Shown: positions 1 to 6,163, counted from the first letter of the stretch. The stretch is DNA of 6,163 bases from Fusobacteriaceae bacterium (GCA_016938425.1 JAFGUR010000231.1:1-6163), one strand, 5' to 3'. The notes: generated from the letters alone by a model not told the origin. Made by a program: numbers and translations.

Positions 1-1
1 A

Positions 2-1306
2 GAAAGAAAAAGTAAGAATAAAAAAGGTACGATTGCTATAGTAGGGACAGGACCTGCAGGAATATTTGCAGCATTACGATTATGTGAATTGGGTTATAAA
101 CCAATTATTTTTGAAAGAGGAAATAAAATTGAAGAAAGAGATAAAGATATTAATATACTTGAAAAACTAGGAATATTAAATGAGGAATCTAATATCCAAT
201 TTGGAGAAGGAGGAGCAGGAACATATTCTGATGGGAAACTAACTACAAGAGTTAGAAGTGAATATATGGATTATATATTTACTACTTTGGTTAAATATGG
301 AGCTCAAAAAGAAATTCTTTATTATTATAAACCACATATAGGAACAGATATTTTAAAAAATGTTATTATAAATATGAGAAATGCCATTATTAATATGGGT
401 GGACAATTTAATTTTAATTCTAAAGTTACTAATTTTAAAATAAATAACGAAACAATAAGAGGAATAGAAATAAATAATAAAGAATGGCATGAATTTGACT
501 ATGTATTTTTAGGAATTGGACATTCAGCAAGAGATACTTATAAAAAATTATATGAAAGTAATGTTTTTATGGAAAACAAAGATTTTGCTGTTGGAGTCAG
601 AATAGAGCATCCAAGAGAAATTATAGATAAAATGCAATATGGAGATTATGCAGGTCATCCTCATTTAGGTGCGGCAACTTACAATTATACTTATAATAAT
701 ACCGTAGAAAAAAGAGGTATTTTTTCTTTTTGTATGTGCCCAGGAGGAGAAATAGTTAATGCAACTTCACTTAATAATCATTCATTGGTAAATGGAATGA
801 GTTATTCTTCAAGAGATGGGAAATTTTCTAATTCAGCTGTTGTTGTTGCTGTAAGAAAAGAAGATTTTGGAGGAAAATTATTTGATGGAATGAATTTTCA
901 AGAAAATATAGAAAAAAAAGCTTATAAATTAAGAGAAAGTCAAGGAGCCTTATATCAAAATTTATTTGATTTTATAAAAAATAAAAAAACAAAACAAGAA
1001 ATAGAAAGTTCATACAAAATGGGATTAACTTCAACAAATTTTAATGAATTTTTCCCAGAAGTTATTAGTAATAACATGCAATTAGCCTTTGATTATTGGA
1101 GTAAAAATAAATTTTTCGTGTCAAATGTTGCTAATTTAATAGGTCCAGAAACAAGAACTTCTGCACCTATTAGAATAACACGAAATGAACTTGGAATGAG
1201 TTTAAATGTAAAAAATTTATTTCCAATAGGTGAAGGTGCAGGCTATGCAGGAGGAATTGTTAGTGCCGCAATTGATGGAGTAAAAATAGTTGATATTAAT
1301 TTTTAA
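2..1306 (+). CDS. FAD-dependent oxidoreductase, COG2509-like (5' end outside window)
   Basis: This is the C-terminal 434 residues of a predicted flavoprotein; the frame is open to the window edge and no ATG, GTG or TTG precedes the nucleotide-binding motif, so the start lies upstream. A TTG at 89 could be taken as a start, but it falls inside the Rossmann fold and is not one. Numbering from base 2, GTGPAG at residues 15-20 after a hydrophobic strand, then an FERG acidic strand end, is a classic FAD-binding beta-alpha-beta unit. QFGEGGAGTYSDGKL (66-80), a CMCPGG motif (C244, C246) and a closing GEGAGYAGG segment (410-418) are what I recall as hallmarks of the COG2509 FAD-dependent dehydrogenase family. 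That family usually has an extra N-terminal domain, which would lie off the window. It is probably cytosolic, as no membrane segment is visible. Substrate and physiological role are unknown to me. It is likely co-transcribed with the HAD gene 11 bases downstream. The family call is fairly sure; the function is not. Confidence 0.85.
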   Translation, partial: ERKSKNKKGTIAIVGTGPAGIFAALRLCELGYKPIIFERGNKIEERDKDINILEKLGILNEESNIQFGEGGAGTYSDGKLTTRVRSEYMDYIFTTLVKYGAQKEILYYYKPHIGTDILKNVIINMRNAIINMGGQFNFNSKVTNFKINNETIRGIEINNKEWHEFDYVFLGIGHSARDTYKKLYESNVFMENKDFAVGVRIEHPREIIDKMQYGDYAGHPHLGAATYNYTYNNTVEKRGIFSFCMCPGGEIVNATSLNNHSLVNGMSYSSRDGKFSNSAVVVAVRKEDFGGKLFDGMNFQENIEKKAYKLRESQGALYQNLFDFIKNKKTKQEIESSYKMGLTSTNFNEFFPEVISNNMQLAFDYWSKNKFFVSNVANLIGPETRTSAPIRITRNELGMSLNVKNLFPIGEGAGYAGGIVSAAIDGVKIVDINF

Positions 1307-1317
1307 GGAGACTAACT

Positions 1318-1980
1318 ATGAAATATAAGTGTATATTAATAGATCATGATGATACAGTAGCTCCAACCTCAGAATATATTCATTTTCCATCTTTTAAAAA
1401 TTCTTTAGAAAAATTAGGTTTTAAAGAAATAATTACTTTTGAGGAATATATAAATTATTCATATGACCCTGGATTTGAAAATTTAATGACAAATATACTG
1501 AAATTAAATGAGGAAAAAATTAAGTTTATTTTTGAAGAGTGGAATAAAAATACAATAGGTCAAATAGGGATATTTTATGAGGAAGTTAAAAATTTTTTAA
1601 TAGAGTTTAAACAAAAAGGTGGAATTATTGGAGTAGTAACCCACTCAACAAAAGATAGAATAGAAAAAGATTATATGCATAATTTGAAATTTATACCAGA
1701 AGATATTTACTCATGGGAATTGGGTAAGGATATGAGGAAACCAAGTATTTATCCTATTGAAAATATAAAACAAAAATATGGGTTATCTAATGAGGAAATT
1801 TTGGTAATTGATGATTTAAAGCCAGGCTTAATAATGGCAAAAAATGGTAAAGTTGATTTTTTATGGGCTGGGTGGGCTTATAAAAATCCCTGTTTTTTAA
1901 ATGAAATGATAAAAAATTCTACATATTTTGCAACTAATTTTTCTGATTTTGAAAAAATTATTATAGAAAAACTTTTATAA
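1318..1980 (+). CDS. HAD-family hydrolase (probable phosphatase)
   Basis: A 220-residue cytosolic haloacid dehalogenase-superfamily protein, predicted to remove phosphate from a small metabolite through an aspartyl-phosphate intermediate. Motif I is DHDDT at residues 9-13, with D9 the expected nucleophile and D11 the general acid/base. Motif II is probably T108 in GVVTHS, motif III K141 in the RKPS segment, and motif IV the D165-D166 pair in VIDDLKPG. Residues of about 14-100 between motifs I and II are mostly helical and fit a C1-type cap, as in phosphoglycolate phosphatase-like HADs; the length is normal for that group. The ATG has an AAGGAG site seven bases upstream (1305-1310), which overlaps the stop codon of the FAD protein gene, so translation and transcription are probably coupled. 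No convincing terminator follows, so read-through into proBA is possible. The substrate cannot be read from the sequence; HAD superfamily membership is secure. Confidence 0.88.
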   Translation: MKYKCILIDHDDTVAPTSEYIHFPSFKNSLEKLGFKEIITFEEYINYSYDPGFENLMTNILKLNEEKIKFIFEEWNKNTIGQIGIFYEEVKNFLIEFKQKGGIIGVVTHSTKDRIEKDYMHNLKFIPEDIYSWELGKDMRKPSIYPIENIKQKYGLSNEEILVIDDLKPGLIMAKNGKVDFLWAGWAYKNPCFLNEMIKNSTYFATNFSDFEKIIIEKLL

Positions 1981-1993
1981 TTCTTGTTTTTAT

Positions 1994-2021
1994 TTGATTT
2001 ATAAAAAGTCTATGATATAAT
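1994..2021 (+). promoter_or_regulatory. Predicted sigma-70 promoter of proBA (extended -10)
   Basis: TTGATT (1994-1999) lies 16 bases before a perfect TATAAT (2016-2021). A TG one base upstream of the -10 (2013-2014) makes it an extended -10 element. Transcription would start near 2028, giving a leader of about 25 bases before the chosen proB start. The leader is too short for a T-box or other riboswitch, so no RNA-based proline control is visible here. Confidence 0.75.
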
Positions 2022-2036
2022 TAGTATTATTTTTTT

Positions 2037-2041
2037 GGAGG
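2037..2041 (+). promoter_or_regulatory. proB ribosome binding site (decides the start codon)
   Basis: GGAGG ends one base before an ATG at 2043, too close for normal initiation, and ten bases before a second in-frame ATG at 2052. The second spacing is workable, and the protein from 2052 begins MDKKEIL just ahead of the conserved kinase strand, so 2052 is the better start. Confidence 0.7.
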
Positions 2042-2051
2042 AATGATTTTA

Positions 2052-3176
2052 ATGGACAAAAAAGAGATTTTAGGTCAAGTTAAAAGGGTTGTCATTAAAG
2101 TTGGAACAACGACTTTGACACATGATACAGGCCTTTTAAATTTAGAAAGAATTGAAATACTAGTTAGGCAAATTTCAAATTTGCACAATCATGGATATGA
2201 GGTTGTTTTAGTAACTTCAGGTGCCATAGGTGCTGGTATGGGTAAACTAAATTTAAATGAAAGACCAAAAAATCTCCCCGAAAAGCAAGCTATAGCAGCA
2301 GTAGGGCAAGTAGCTTTAATTCATTTATATCAAAAAATATTTGCAGAATATGGAAAAACAGTGGGTCAGTTATTACTTACAGCTAGTGACATAAATGAAA
2401 GAAATAGATATTTAAACGGAAGAAATACTTGTTTTTCTTTGTTTAATTTAGGTGTAATTCCTATAATAAATGAAAATGATGCAATTGCAGTAGAAGAAAT
2501 TAAAGTGGGAGATAATGACACATTATCAGCTTTTGTTTCTACTTTGATTGATGCAGATTTATTAATTATATTATCTGATATAGATGGGTTGTATGATAGT
2601 AATCCTAAAAAAAATCCAAATGCTAAACTGATTTCACTAGTACCGCAATTGAATGAGGAAATTATAAATATGGCTGGTGGTTCTGATAGTAAATTTGGAA
2701 CTGGAGGAATGGCTACAAAGCTTAATGCTGCAGAAATAGCAATTAATTCAGGAACCAATATGGTTATTGCTCAAGGAAATAAACCAGAAAATTTAATGGC
2801 AATTGTAAAAGGTGAAGATATAGGAACTCTTTTTGTTAAAAAGAAAAAAGGGTTAAAGGCTAAAAAACATTGGTTACAATACAGTTCTAAGAAATTAGGT
2901 AAAATAATAGTTGATAATGGTGCTAAGGAAGCTTTACTTAAACATAGAAGTTTATTGCCAAGTGGAATAGTTGATGTTGAGGGAAATTTTAATAAAGGTG
3001 ATGTAATAACGATAATAGATGAGGAAAAAAATATTTTGGCTTCAGGTATAACTAACTATGACGCAATAGAATGCAGAAAAATCATGGGGAAACAAACAAA
3101 AGAAATTATTAAAATATTAGGATATAAAGACTATGATGAAGTTATTCATATTAATAACATGAGTGTAGGAGGATAA
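2052..3176 (+). CDS. proB: Glutamate 5-kinase
   Basis: Catalyses ATP-dependent phosphorylation of L-glutamate to gamma-glutamyl 5-phosphate, the first and usually proline-inhibited step of proline synthesis in the cytosol. With the start at 2052 the protein has 374 residues, normal for the long two-domain form. Residues of about 10-262 are the amino-acid kinase domain: VIKVGTTTL (14-22, with K16), TSGAIGAG (55-62), PIINENDA (137-144), LSDIDGLY (174-181) and GTGGMATKL (216-224, with K223), all typical of ATP and glutamate binding in this family. Residues of about 280-360 form a C-terminal PUA domain, including LLPSGI (301-306). The start at 2043, adding MIL, is rejected because it abuts the ribosome binding site. 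The stop codon is one base from the proA ATG, and the proA ribosome binding site lies within the last proB codons, so the pair is a tightly coupled operon. Whether proline inhibits this enzyme cannot be read from the sequence. Identification is very secure. Confidence 0.97.
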   Translation: MDKKEILGQVKRVVIKVGTTTLTHDTGLLNLERIEILVRQISNLHNHGYEVVLVTSGAIGAGMGKLNLNERPKNLPEKQAIAAVGQVALIHLYQKIFAEYGKTVGQLLLTASDINERNRYLNGRNTCFSLFNLGVIPIINENDAIAVEEIKVGDNDTLSAFVSTLIDADLLIILSDIDGLYDSNPKKNPNAKLISLVPQLNEEIINMAGGSDSKFGTGGMATKLNAAEIAINSGTNMVIAQGNKPENLMAIVKGEDIGTLFVKKKKGLKAKKHWLQYSSKKLGKIIVDNGAKEALLKHRSLLPSGIVDVEGNFNKGDVITIIDEEKNILASGITNYDAIECRKIMGKQTKEIIKILGYKDYDEVIHINNMSVGG

Positions 3177-3177
3177 A

Positions 3178-4425
3178 ATGAATGAATATGTTTTGGAATT
3201 AGGAAAAAAATCAAAAGATGCATCTAAAAAATTAATAAAAATTGATACTGTAACTAAAAATAATTTTTTTAGTATTTTAAAAAATAATTTAGATAAATTT
3301 AGAGAAAAAATAAAAGAACAAAATCAAATAGATATTGAAAATGGAGAAAATAAAGGTTTAACAAAAGCATTTTTAGACAGATTATTGCTAACAGATTCAA
3401 GAATTGATGGGATGTTAGAATCTATAGAAATAGTTAGAAATTTCAAAGATCCTATAGGAGAAATAGTTGAAGGATTTAGACATTCAAAAGGAATGGAGAT
3501 AAAAAAAGTAAGAGTTCCTTTAGGAGTTATTGCTATGATATATGAGTCAAGACCAAATGTTTCAATTGATGCTTCTATATTGTGTTTAAAAGCTTCAAAT
3601 TCAATCATATTAAGAGGTGGAAGCGATTCTATTAACTCTAATAAAGTTTTAGTTAATATTGTTAGAAAAAGTTTATTAGAAGCAAATATGCCTGAAGATG
3701 CAGTTATTTTAATGGAAAAAACTGAAAGAGAGCATGTAAATGATTTACTTAAATTAAATGATTATATTGATGTGGCAATTCCAAGAGGTGGAAAAGGATT
3801 AAAAAAAGCAATTATGGAAAATGCAACAATTCCTGTAATAGAAACTGGAGCGGGAGTATGTCATATATATGTTGATTCAGAAGCTTCTAAAGAAAAAGCA
3901 ATAGAAATAATTATAAATTCAAAAACTCAAAGACCAGGAGTATGCAATGCTCTAGAAACTTTACTTATTCATAAAGATAAATTAAATGAAATTTTGCCTG
4001 AATTAGTAAATAAATTGAAAGAAAAAAACGTAGAGTTAAGAGGAGATAAAAGAGTTTTAGAAATAGTAAATACTATGAAAGAGGCAACAGAAGAAGATTG
4101 GGATACTGAATATCTTGATTTGATTTTAGCTATAAAAACAGTTGATAGTTTAGATGAGGCAATAAATCACATTAATGAACATTCAACAAAGCATTCAGAT
4201 GCAATTATAACAGAAAATTTTGATAAGGCTAATACTTTTACAAAAGAAGTAGATTCTGCATGTGTTTACGTTAATGCATCAACAAGGTTTACAGATGGAG
4301 GAGAATTTGGTTTTGGAGGAGAAATTGGGATATCAACTCAAAAACTTCATGCAAGAGGACCAATGGGAGTTAGAGAGTTAACAAGTTTAAAATATATAAT
4401 AAGTGGAAATGGTCAAATTAGATAA
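3178..4425 (+). CDS. proA: Gamma-glutamyl phosphate reductase
   Basis: Reduces gamma-glutamyl phosphate with NADPH to glutamate 5-semialdehyde, which cyclises to pyrroline-5-carboxylate, the precursor of proline. It handles the unstable product of ProB, which explains the tight gene pairing. The protein has 415 residues, normal for the family, and belongs to the aldehyde dehydrogenase superfamily. Visible landmarks are VPLGVIAMIYESRPNV (113-128), LRGGSD (145-150), the IPRGG segment (201-205), ETGAGVCH (222-229), the catalytic cysteine C256 in QRPGVCNALET (251-261), and GGEFGFGGEIGISTQKLHARGPMG near the C-terminus, whose full span exceeds a short motif but is strongly conserved. The ATG has AGGAGG at 3167-3172, five bases upstream and inside the end of proB. 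The stop codon sits within the stem of the downstream terminator. proC, the last step of the pathway, is not in the window. Confidence 0.97.
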   Translation: MNEYVLELGKKSKDASKKLIKIDTVTKNNFFSILKNNLDKFREKIKEQNQIDIENGENKGLTKAFLDRLLLTDSRIDGMLESIEIVRNFKDPIGEIVEGFRHSKGMEIKKVRVPLGVIAMIYESRPNVSIDASILCLKASNSIILRGGSDSINSNKVLVNIVRKSLLEANMPEDAVILMEKTEREHVNDLLKLNDYIDVAIPRGGKGLKKAIMENATIPVIETGAGVCHIYVDSEASKEKAIEIIINSKTQRPGVCNALETLLIHKDKLNEILPELVNKLKEKNVELRGDKRVLEIVNTMKEATEEDWDTEYLDLILAIKTVDSLDEAINHINEHSTKHSDAIITENFDKANTFTKEVDSACVYVNASTRFTDGGEFGFGGEIGISTQKLHARGPMGVRELTSLKYIISGNGQIR

Positions 4426-4459
4426 GAAAAGGGATACATGTTTGTATCCCTTTTCTTAT
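4422..4459. terminator. Bidirectional intrinsic terminator between proA and the PAP2 gene
   Basis: ATAAGAAAAGGGATACA (4422-4438) pairs perfectly over 17 bp with its reverse complement at 4443-4459 around a TGTT loop. The core GGGATACA/TGTATCCC is followed by TTTTCTTAT when read on either strand, so the hairpin can end both the proBA transcript and the convergent phosphatase transcript. It begins one base before the proA stop codon and ends eight bases short of the phosphatase stop. Confidence 0.9.
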
Positions 4460-4467
4460 GAGTAAAT

Positions 4468-5163
4468 TTAAAAAGTTCCACCAAAAGTTATTCCAAAAGA
4501 TTTATTGTCTCCATAAGGGCTTGTAAAGACTGATGAATTTTCTTTTAATTTTATAAATCCCTTTCCAGTTAAATAGCCAATTAAAGAGCCTGTGAACACG
4601 TCTGATGCCCAATGCTTGTCATTGTATACCCGAGATAATGCTGTAAGGGTAGCAAGGGTATAAGCTAGTTCTGGAACGCCTTTTTTATCCTTATATGCTT
4701 CAGAGATAATTGTAGCAGTTGCAAAAGCTACTGCTGAATGACCAGAAGGAAATGAGCTATAATCATCATCAAAACTTTTATTAAACCAAGAATCGGAACC
4801 CTCATCCATATAAGGTCTAGCTCTCGAAAAAATATTTTTTGAAATATATATAATACCAACAGTAGCTAAAGAAGCTTCAGTTGCATATACTCCTGTTTTA
4901 TAGGATTTACTATCATCAAGAATAAGACCAGCCCCTATTAAAATAAGAGGAGGAACAAATTCACCAGATTTTCTGAAAATAGGAGCAACTGAATCTAAAA
5001 ACTCTGAATGATTTTTTTTTGTAAAATCTCTTATGTCCTCATCAAAACTATATAATGATACTCCAGTACCTATTAATAAACTAGTATTAATATAATCTTT
5101 TTTTTCAAGTTCATTTGAAAAAGTAATATTTAAAATTATAAAAAAAGTAAATATATATTTCAT
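4468..5163 (-). CDS. Exported PAP2-family phosphatase
   Basis: A 231-residue phosphatase of the PAP2 (type 2 phosphatidic acid phosphatase) superfamily. All three signature blocks are intact: K109-x6-R116-P117, then PSGH (139-142, H142 expected as acid/base), then SR-x5-H-x3-D (177-188, with H184 the expected nucleophile and D188 its partner). Residues 1-16 form a signal peptide with an FTFFIILNITF core and likely cleavage near S16-N17; there is no lipobox cysteine. The active site should therefore face the periplasm or cell surface. Possible substrates include lipid phosphates such as undecaprenyl pyrophosphate or phosphatidic acid, or soluble phosphate esters; the sequence does not decide. 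Hydrophobic stretches at about 71-82 and 95-107 are weaker than in typical six-span PAP2 proteins. The C-terminus (about 212-231) is a short beta-like tail ending in Phe. The start has GGAGAGG (5170-5176) six bases upstream. It is transcribed alone, convergent with proBA. Confidence 0.92.
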   Translation of the reverse strand: MKYIFTFFIILNITFSNELEKKDYINTSLLIGTGVSLYSFDEDIRDFTKKNHSEFLDSVAPIFRKSGEFVPPLILIGAGLILDDSKSYKTGVYATEASLATVGIIYISKNIFSRARPYMDEGSDSWFNKSFDDDYSSFPSGHSAVAFATATIISEAYKDKKGVPELAYTLATLTALSRVYNDKHWASDVFTGSLIGYLTGKGFIKLKENSSVFTSPYGDNKSFGITFGGTF

Positions 5164-5177
5164 AATTTTCCTCTCCG

Positions 5178-5206
5178 TTGACTTTATTTTTAATAAATTA
5201 TATCAT
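5178..5206 (+). promoter_or_regulatory. Predicted promoter of the EI24-like membrane protein gene
   Basis: TTGACT (5178-5183) and TATCAT (5201-5206) are separated by 17 bases, giving a start near 5213 and a leader of about 25 bases. The -10 overlaps the -10 of the opposing phosphatase promoter by two bases, and the -35 lies inside the leader of the phosphatase mRNA, right next to its ribosome binding site. Confidence 0.65.
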
Positions 5207-5225
5207 AATAAATAATAAAAATGAA
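5197..5225 (-). promoter_or_regulatory. Predicted promoter of the PAP2 phosphatase gene (extended -10)
   Basis: On the minus strand a perfect TATAAT (5202-5197) is preceded by TG one base upstream (5205-5204), the extended -10 form also used before proB. At 17-base spacing the -35 position reads TTCATT (5225-5220), a weak match. Transcription would start near 5190, with a leader of about 26 bases. Confidence 0.6.
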
Positions 5226-5226
5226 T

Positions 5227-5232
5227 GGGTGA
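5227..5232 (+). promoter_or_regulatory. Atypical ribosome binding site of the EI24-like gene
   Basis: GGGTGA sits five bases before the ATG at 5238. It pairs with the TCACC part of the 16S rRNA 3' end rather than the usual CCTCC core. The other complete genes in the window have GGAG-type sites, so this gene may be translated less efficiently. No other in-frame ATG lies nearby; the next methionine is residue 27, inside the first membrane segment. Confidence 0.55.
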
Positions 5233-5237
5233 CATAA

Positions 5238-5978
5238 ATGAAAAAATTTTTAGTGTTAAAAAGTTTAAAGGAAGCTATTAAAATTTTTATAAGAGTAAAA
5301 TTTAAAGGAAAATTTATGATTCCTTTTGTAGTTATGTTTATTATATTTATTGCATATTATTTTTTTGGAGGTTTAATTTCAGATTATATATTTAGTTTAT
5401 ATGATAAAAAATTTCAAAATACGGGAATTTATTTAGATGGATTTATAAAAATATTGGTTAGAATCTTAATAATAATTATAGAGATATTAATATTTAAATT
5501 TTTGTATTTAACATTAATTTCTCCATATTTAGGATTATATTCAGAAAAAATTGAAGAATTTTATAGAGGAAATTCTTATAATTCAAATTTTATAGATGAA
5601 ATATTCTTTTTTATTAGGGGAATAATTATAAATTTAATTTTTCTAGTTATAGAATTATTATTAACTTTAGGAATTTTCTTACTTAGTTTTTTTGTTTTAG
5701 GACAACTATTAGGAGGGATATTTTCAATTTTTATAGAAGCTTTTTTTATTGGGTATTCTTTGTTAGATTCTTGTTTAGAGAGGAGAAAGTTAGATGTAAA
5801 AAGTAGCTTAAAATGGGCAAAAAAAGATTATAAAAGTATTATGTTAATAGGCTTAGTCTTTATGTTAATAATGGTTGTTCCATTTTTAGGAATTTTTATT
5901 GGACCAGTATATTGTACAGGGTTAGCAACAATTTATATATTAAGAAAAGAAAAATTAGAAGAAGACATTGAATTTTAA
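5238..5978 (+). CDS. EI24/CysZ-like multi-spanning membrane protein
   Basis: A 246-residue, very hydrophobic inner-membrane protein. Predicted membrane segments lie at about 27-48, 70-93, 123-153, 154-175 and 201-233; some of the long ones may be re-entrant or hairpin pairs. It starts with a basic amphipathic stretch (LKSLKEAIKIFIRVKFKGK) and ends with a charged tail. The pattern GYSLLDSCLERRK (172-184), a cationic stretch (KWAKKDYKS), then a glycine and VVPFLGIFIGPV (213-224) followed by a small-residue GLAT (228-231) resembles the EI24 domain, the family that includes the sulfate permease CysZ. Sulfate transport itself is not supported: no cys gene is nearby, and many EI24 proteins have no known substrate. 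The gene stands alone, divergent from the phosphatase gene, with no clear terminator before the tRNA promoter. The low G+C content and Ile/Phe/Leu richness fit a membrane protein in this genome and do not suggest transfer. Family call is moderate; function unknown. Confidence 0.75.
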   Translation: MKKFLVLKSLKEAIKIFIRVKFKGKFMIPFVVMFIIFIAYYFFGGLISDYIFSLYDKKFQNTGIYLDGFIKILVRILIIIIEILIFKFLYLTLISPYLGLYSEKIEEFYRGNSYNSNFIDEIFFFIRGIIINLIFLVIELLLTLGIFLLSFFVLGQLLGGIFSIFIEAFFIGYSLLDSCLERRKLDVKSSLKWAKKDYKSIMLIGLVFMLIMVVPFLGIFIGPVYCTGLATIYILRKEKLEEDIEF

Positions 5979-6007
5979 AGAATTGAATTGGAGAGAAGAA
6001 AGAAAAC

Positions 6008-6057
6008 TAAAAAAACTAAAAAAAAATATTGACTTACTCTTGAATATATGATAATAT
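6008..6057 (+). promoter_or_regulatory. Predicted strong promoter of tRNA-Pro with A-rich upstream element
   Basis: TTGACT (6029-6034) and TAATAT (6052-6057) are 17 bases apart, with TG at 6049-6050 giving an extended -10. Directly upstream, 6008-6028 is almost pure A, interrupted by two CT steps, as expected of an UP element contacted by the RNA polymerase alpha subunit at stable-RNA promoters. The start would be near 6064, leaving a leader of about 14 bases for RNase P to remove. Confidence 0.75.
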
Positions 6058-6077
6058 TTATTTCGCTTTGAACAGTT

Positions 6078-6154
6078 CGGAATATAGCGCAGCCCGGTAG
6101 CGCACCTGCCTTGGGAGCAGGGGGTCGTAAGTTCGAATCTTACTATTCCGACCA
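6078..6154 (+). tRNA. tRNA-Pro (anticodon TGG), CCA encoded
   Basis: A complete 77-base cloverleaf can be folded by eye. The acceptor is CGGAATA (6078-6084) with TATTCCG (6144-6150), followed by discriminator A6151 and encoded CCA (6152-6154). The D stem is GCGC/GCGC (6087-6090, 6100-6103). The anticodon stem is CCTGC/GCAGG (6105-6109, 6117-6121), with loop CTTGGGA placing TGG at 6112-6114. The variable loop has five bases. The T stem is GTAAG/CTTAC with loop TTCGAAT (6132-6138). The first pair, C1-G72, is typical of bacterial tRNA-Pro. TGG can read CCA and, with wobble modification, the other CCN proline codons. The terminator, or any further tRNAs, would lie beyond the window. Confidence 0.97.
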
Positions 6155-6163
6155 TCTAAAAGG

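Noticed and set aside
89..91. TTG as the start of the FAD protein
   Set aside because: The same frame stays open to the window edge and encodes the GTGPAG dinucleotide-binding motif upstream of this codon, so the codon is an internal leucine.
2022..2051. A T-box or other proline-sensing leader before proB
   Set aside because: The predicted leader is only about 25 bases, and the whole intergenic gap of about 70 bases carries the promoter; there is no room for a T-box.
2366..2758. A 130-residue open frame on the minus strand inside proB
   Set aside because: It lies wholly antisense to the conserved kinase domain, and the residue pattern is what an antisense reading of an AT-rich gene gives.
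3324..3608. A 94-residue open frame on the minus strand inside proA
   Set aside because: It is antisense to a conserved part of proA, with no recognisable domain.
5967..5989. Direct repeat ATTGAATT at 5967-5974 and 5982-5989 as a regulatory or attachment site
   Set aside because: An eight-base AT-rich repeat across a stop codon is expected by chance here, and no mobile element or integrase is nearby.
6078..6154. tRNA-Pro as an integration site for a genomic island
   Set aside because: No integrase gene or second copy of the tRNA 3' end is visible in the window, and the sequence beyond the tRNA is only nine bases.
5955..6155. A 66-residue minus-strand open frame (MVGIVRFELTTPCSQ...)
   Set aside because: It is the antisense of the tRNA-Pro gene and its promoter; this residue string is a familiar false protein produced by reading tRNA genes backwards.

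Overview
This is a very AT-rich window with A/T-ending codons, AGA for nearly every arginine and strong GGAGG-type ribosome binding sites. Together with a phosphatase that carries a signal peptide and an outer-membrane-style end, this suggests a low-GC diderm. Fusobacteriota (Fusobacterium, Cetobacterium or relatives) is my best guess, with low-GC Clostridia as the alternative. The placement rests on style and family resemblance, not on a database search.

Layout. Positions 2-1306 hold the 3' part of a gene for a COG2509-type FAD-dependent oxidoreductase; its start lies outside the window. It is followed 11 bases later by a small HAD-family hydrolase (1318-1980), with the ribosome binding site overlapping the upstream stop codon, so the two look co-transcribed. 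A clear extended -10 promoter (1994-2021) then drives proB (2052-3176) and proA (3178-4425). These encode glutamate 5-kinase and gamma-glutamyl phosphate reductase, the first two steps from glutamate to proline; proC is not in the window. A perfect 17-bp hairpin (4422-4459), U-rich on both strands, separates proA from a convergent gene for an exported PAP2-family phosphatase (5163-4468, minus strand).

Upstream of the phosphatase gene, 74 bases hold two divergent promoters whose -10 boxes overlap. One reads back into the phosphatase gene. The other reads forward into an EI24/CysZ-like multi-spanning membrane protein (5238-5978). The last 185 bases contain a strong stable-RNA promoter with an A-rich upstream element and a complete tRNA-Pro (TGG) with encoded CCA (6078-6154).

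The window reads as ordinary chromosomal housekeeping sequence. I see no mobile element, CRISPR array, phage gene, toxin-antitoxin pair or broken gene. There is no gene-free stretch longer than about 100 bases. The points most worth a second look are the interleaved divergent promoters, the poorly characterised FAD protein and HAD hydrolase pair, and the proB start codon.
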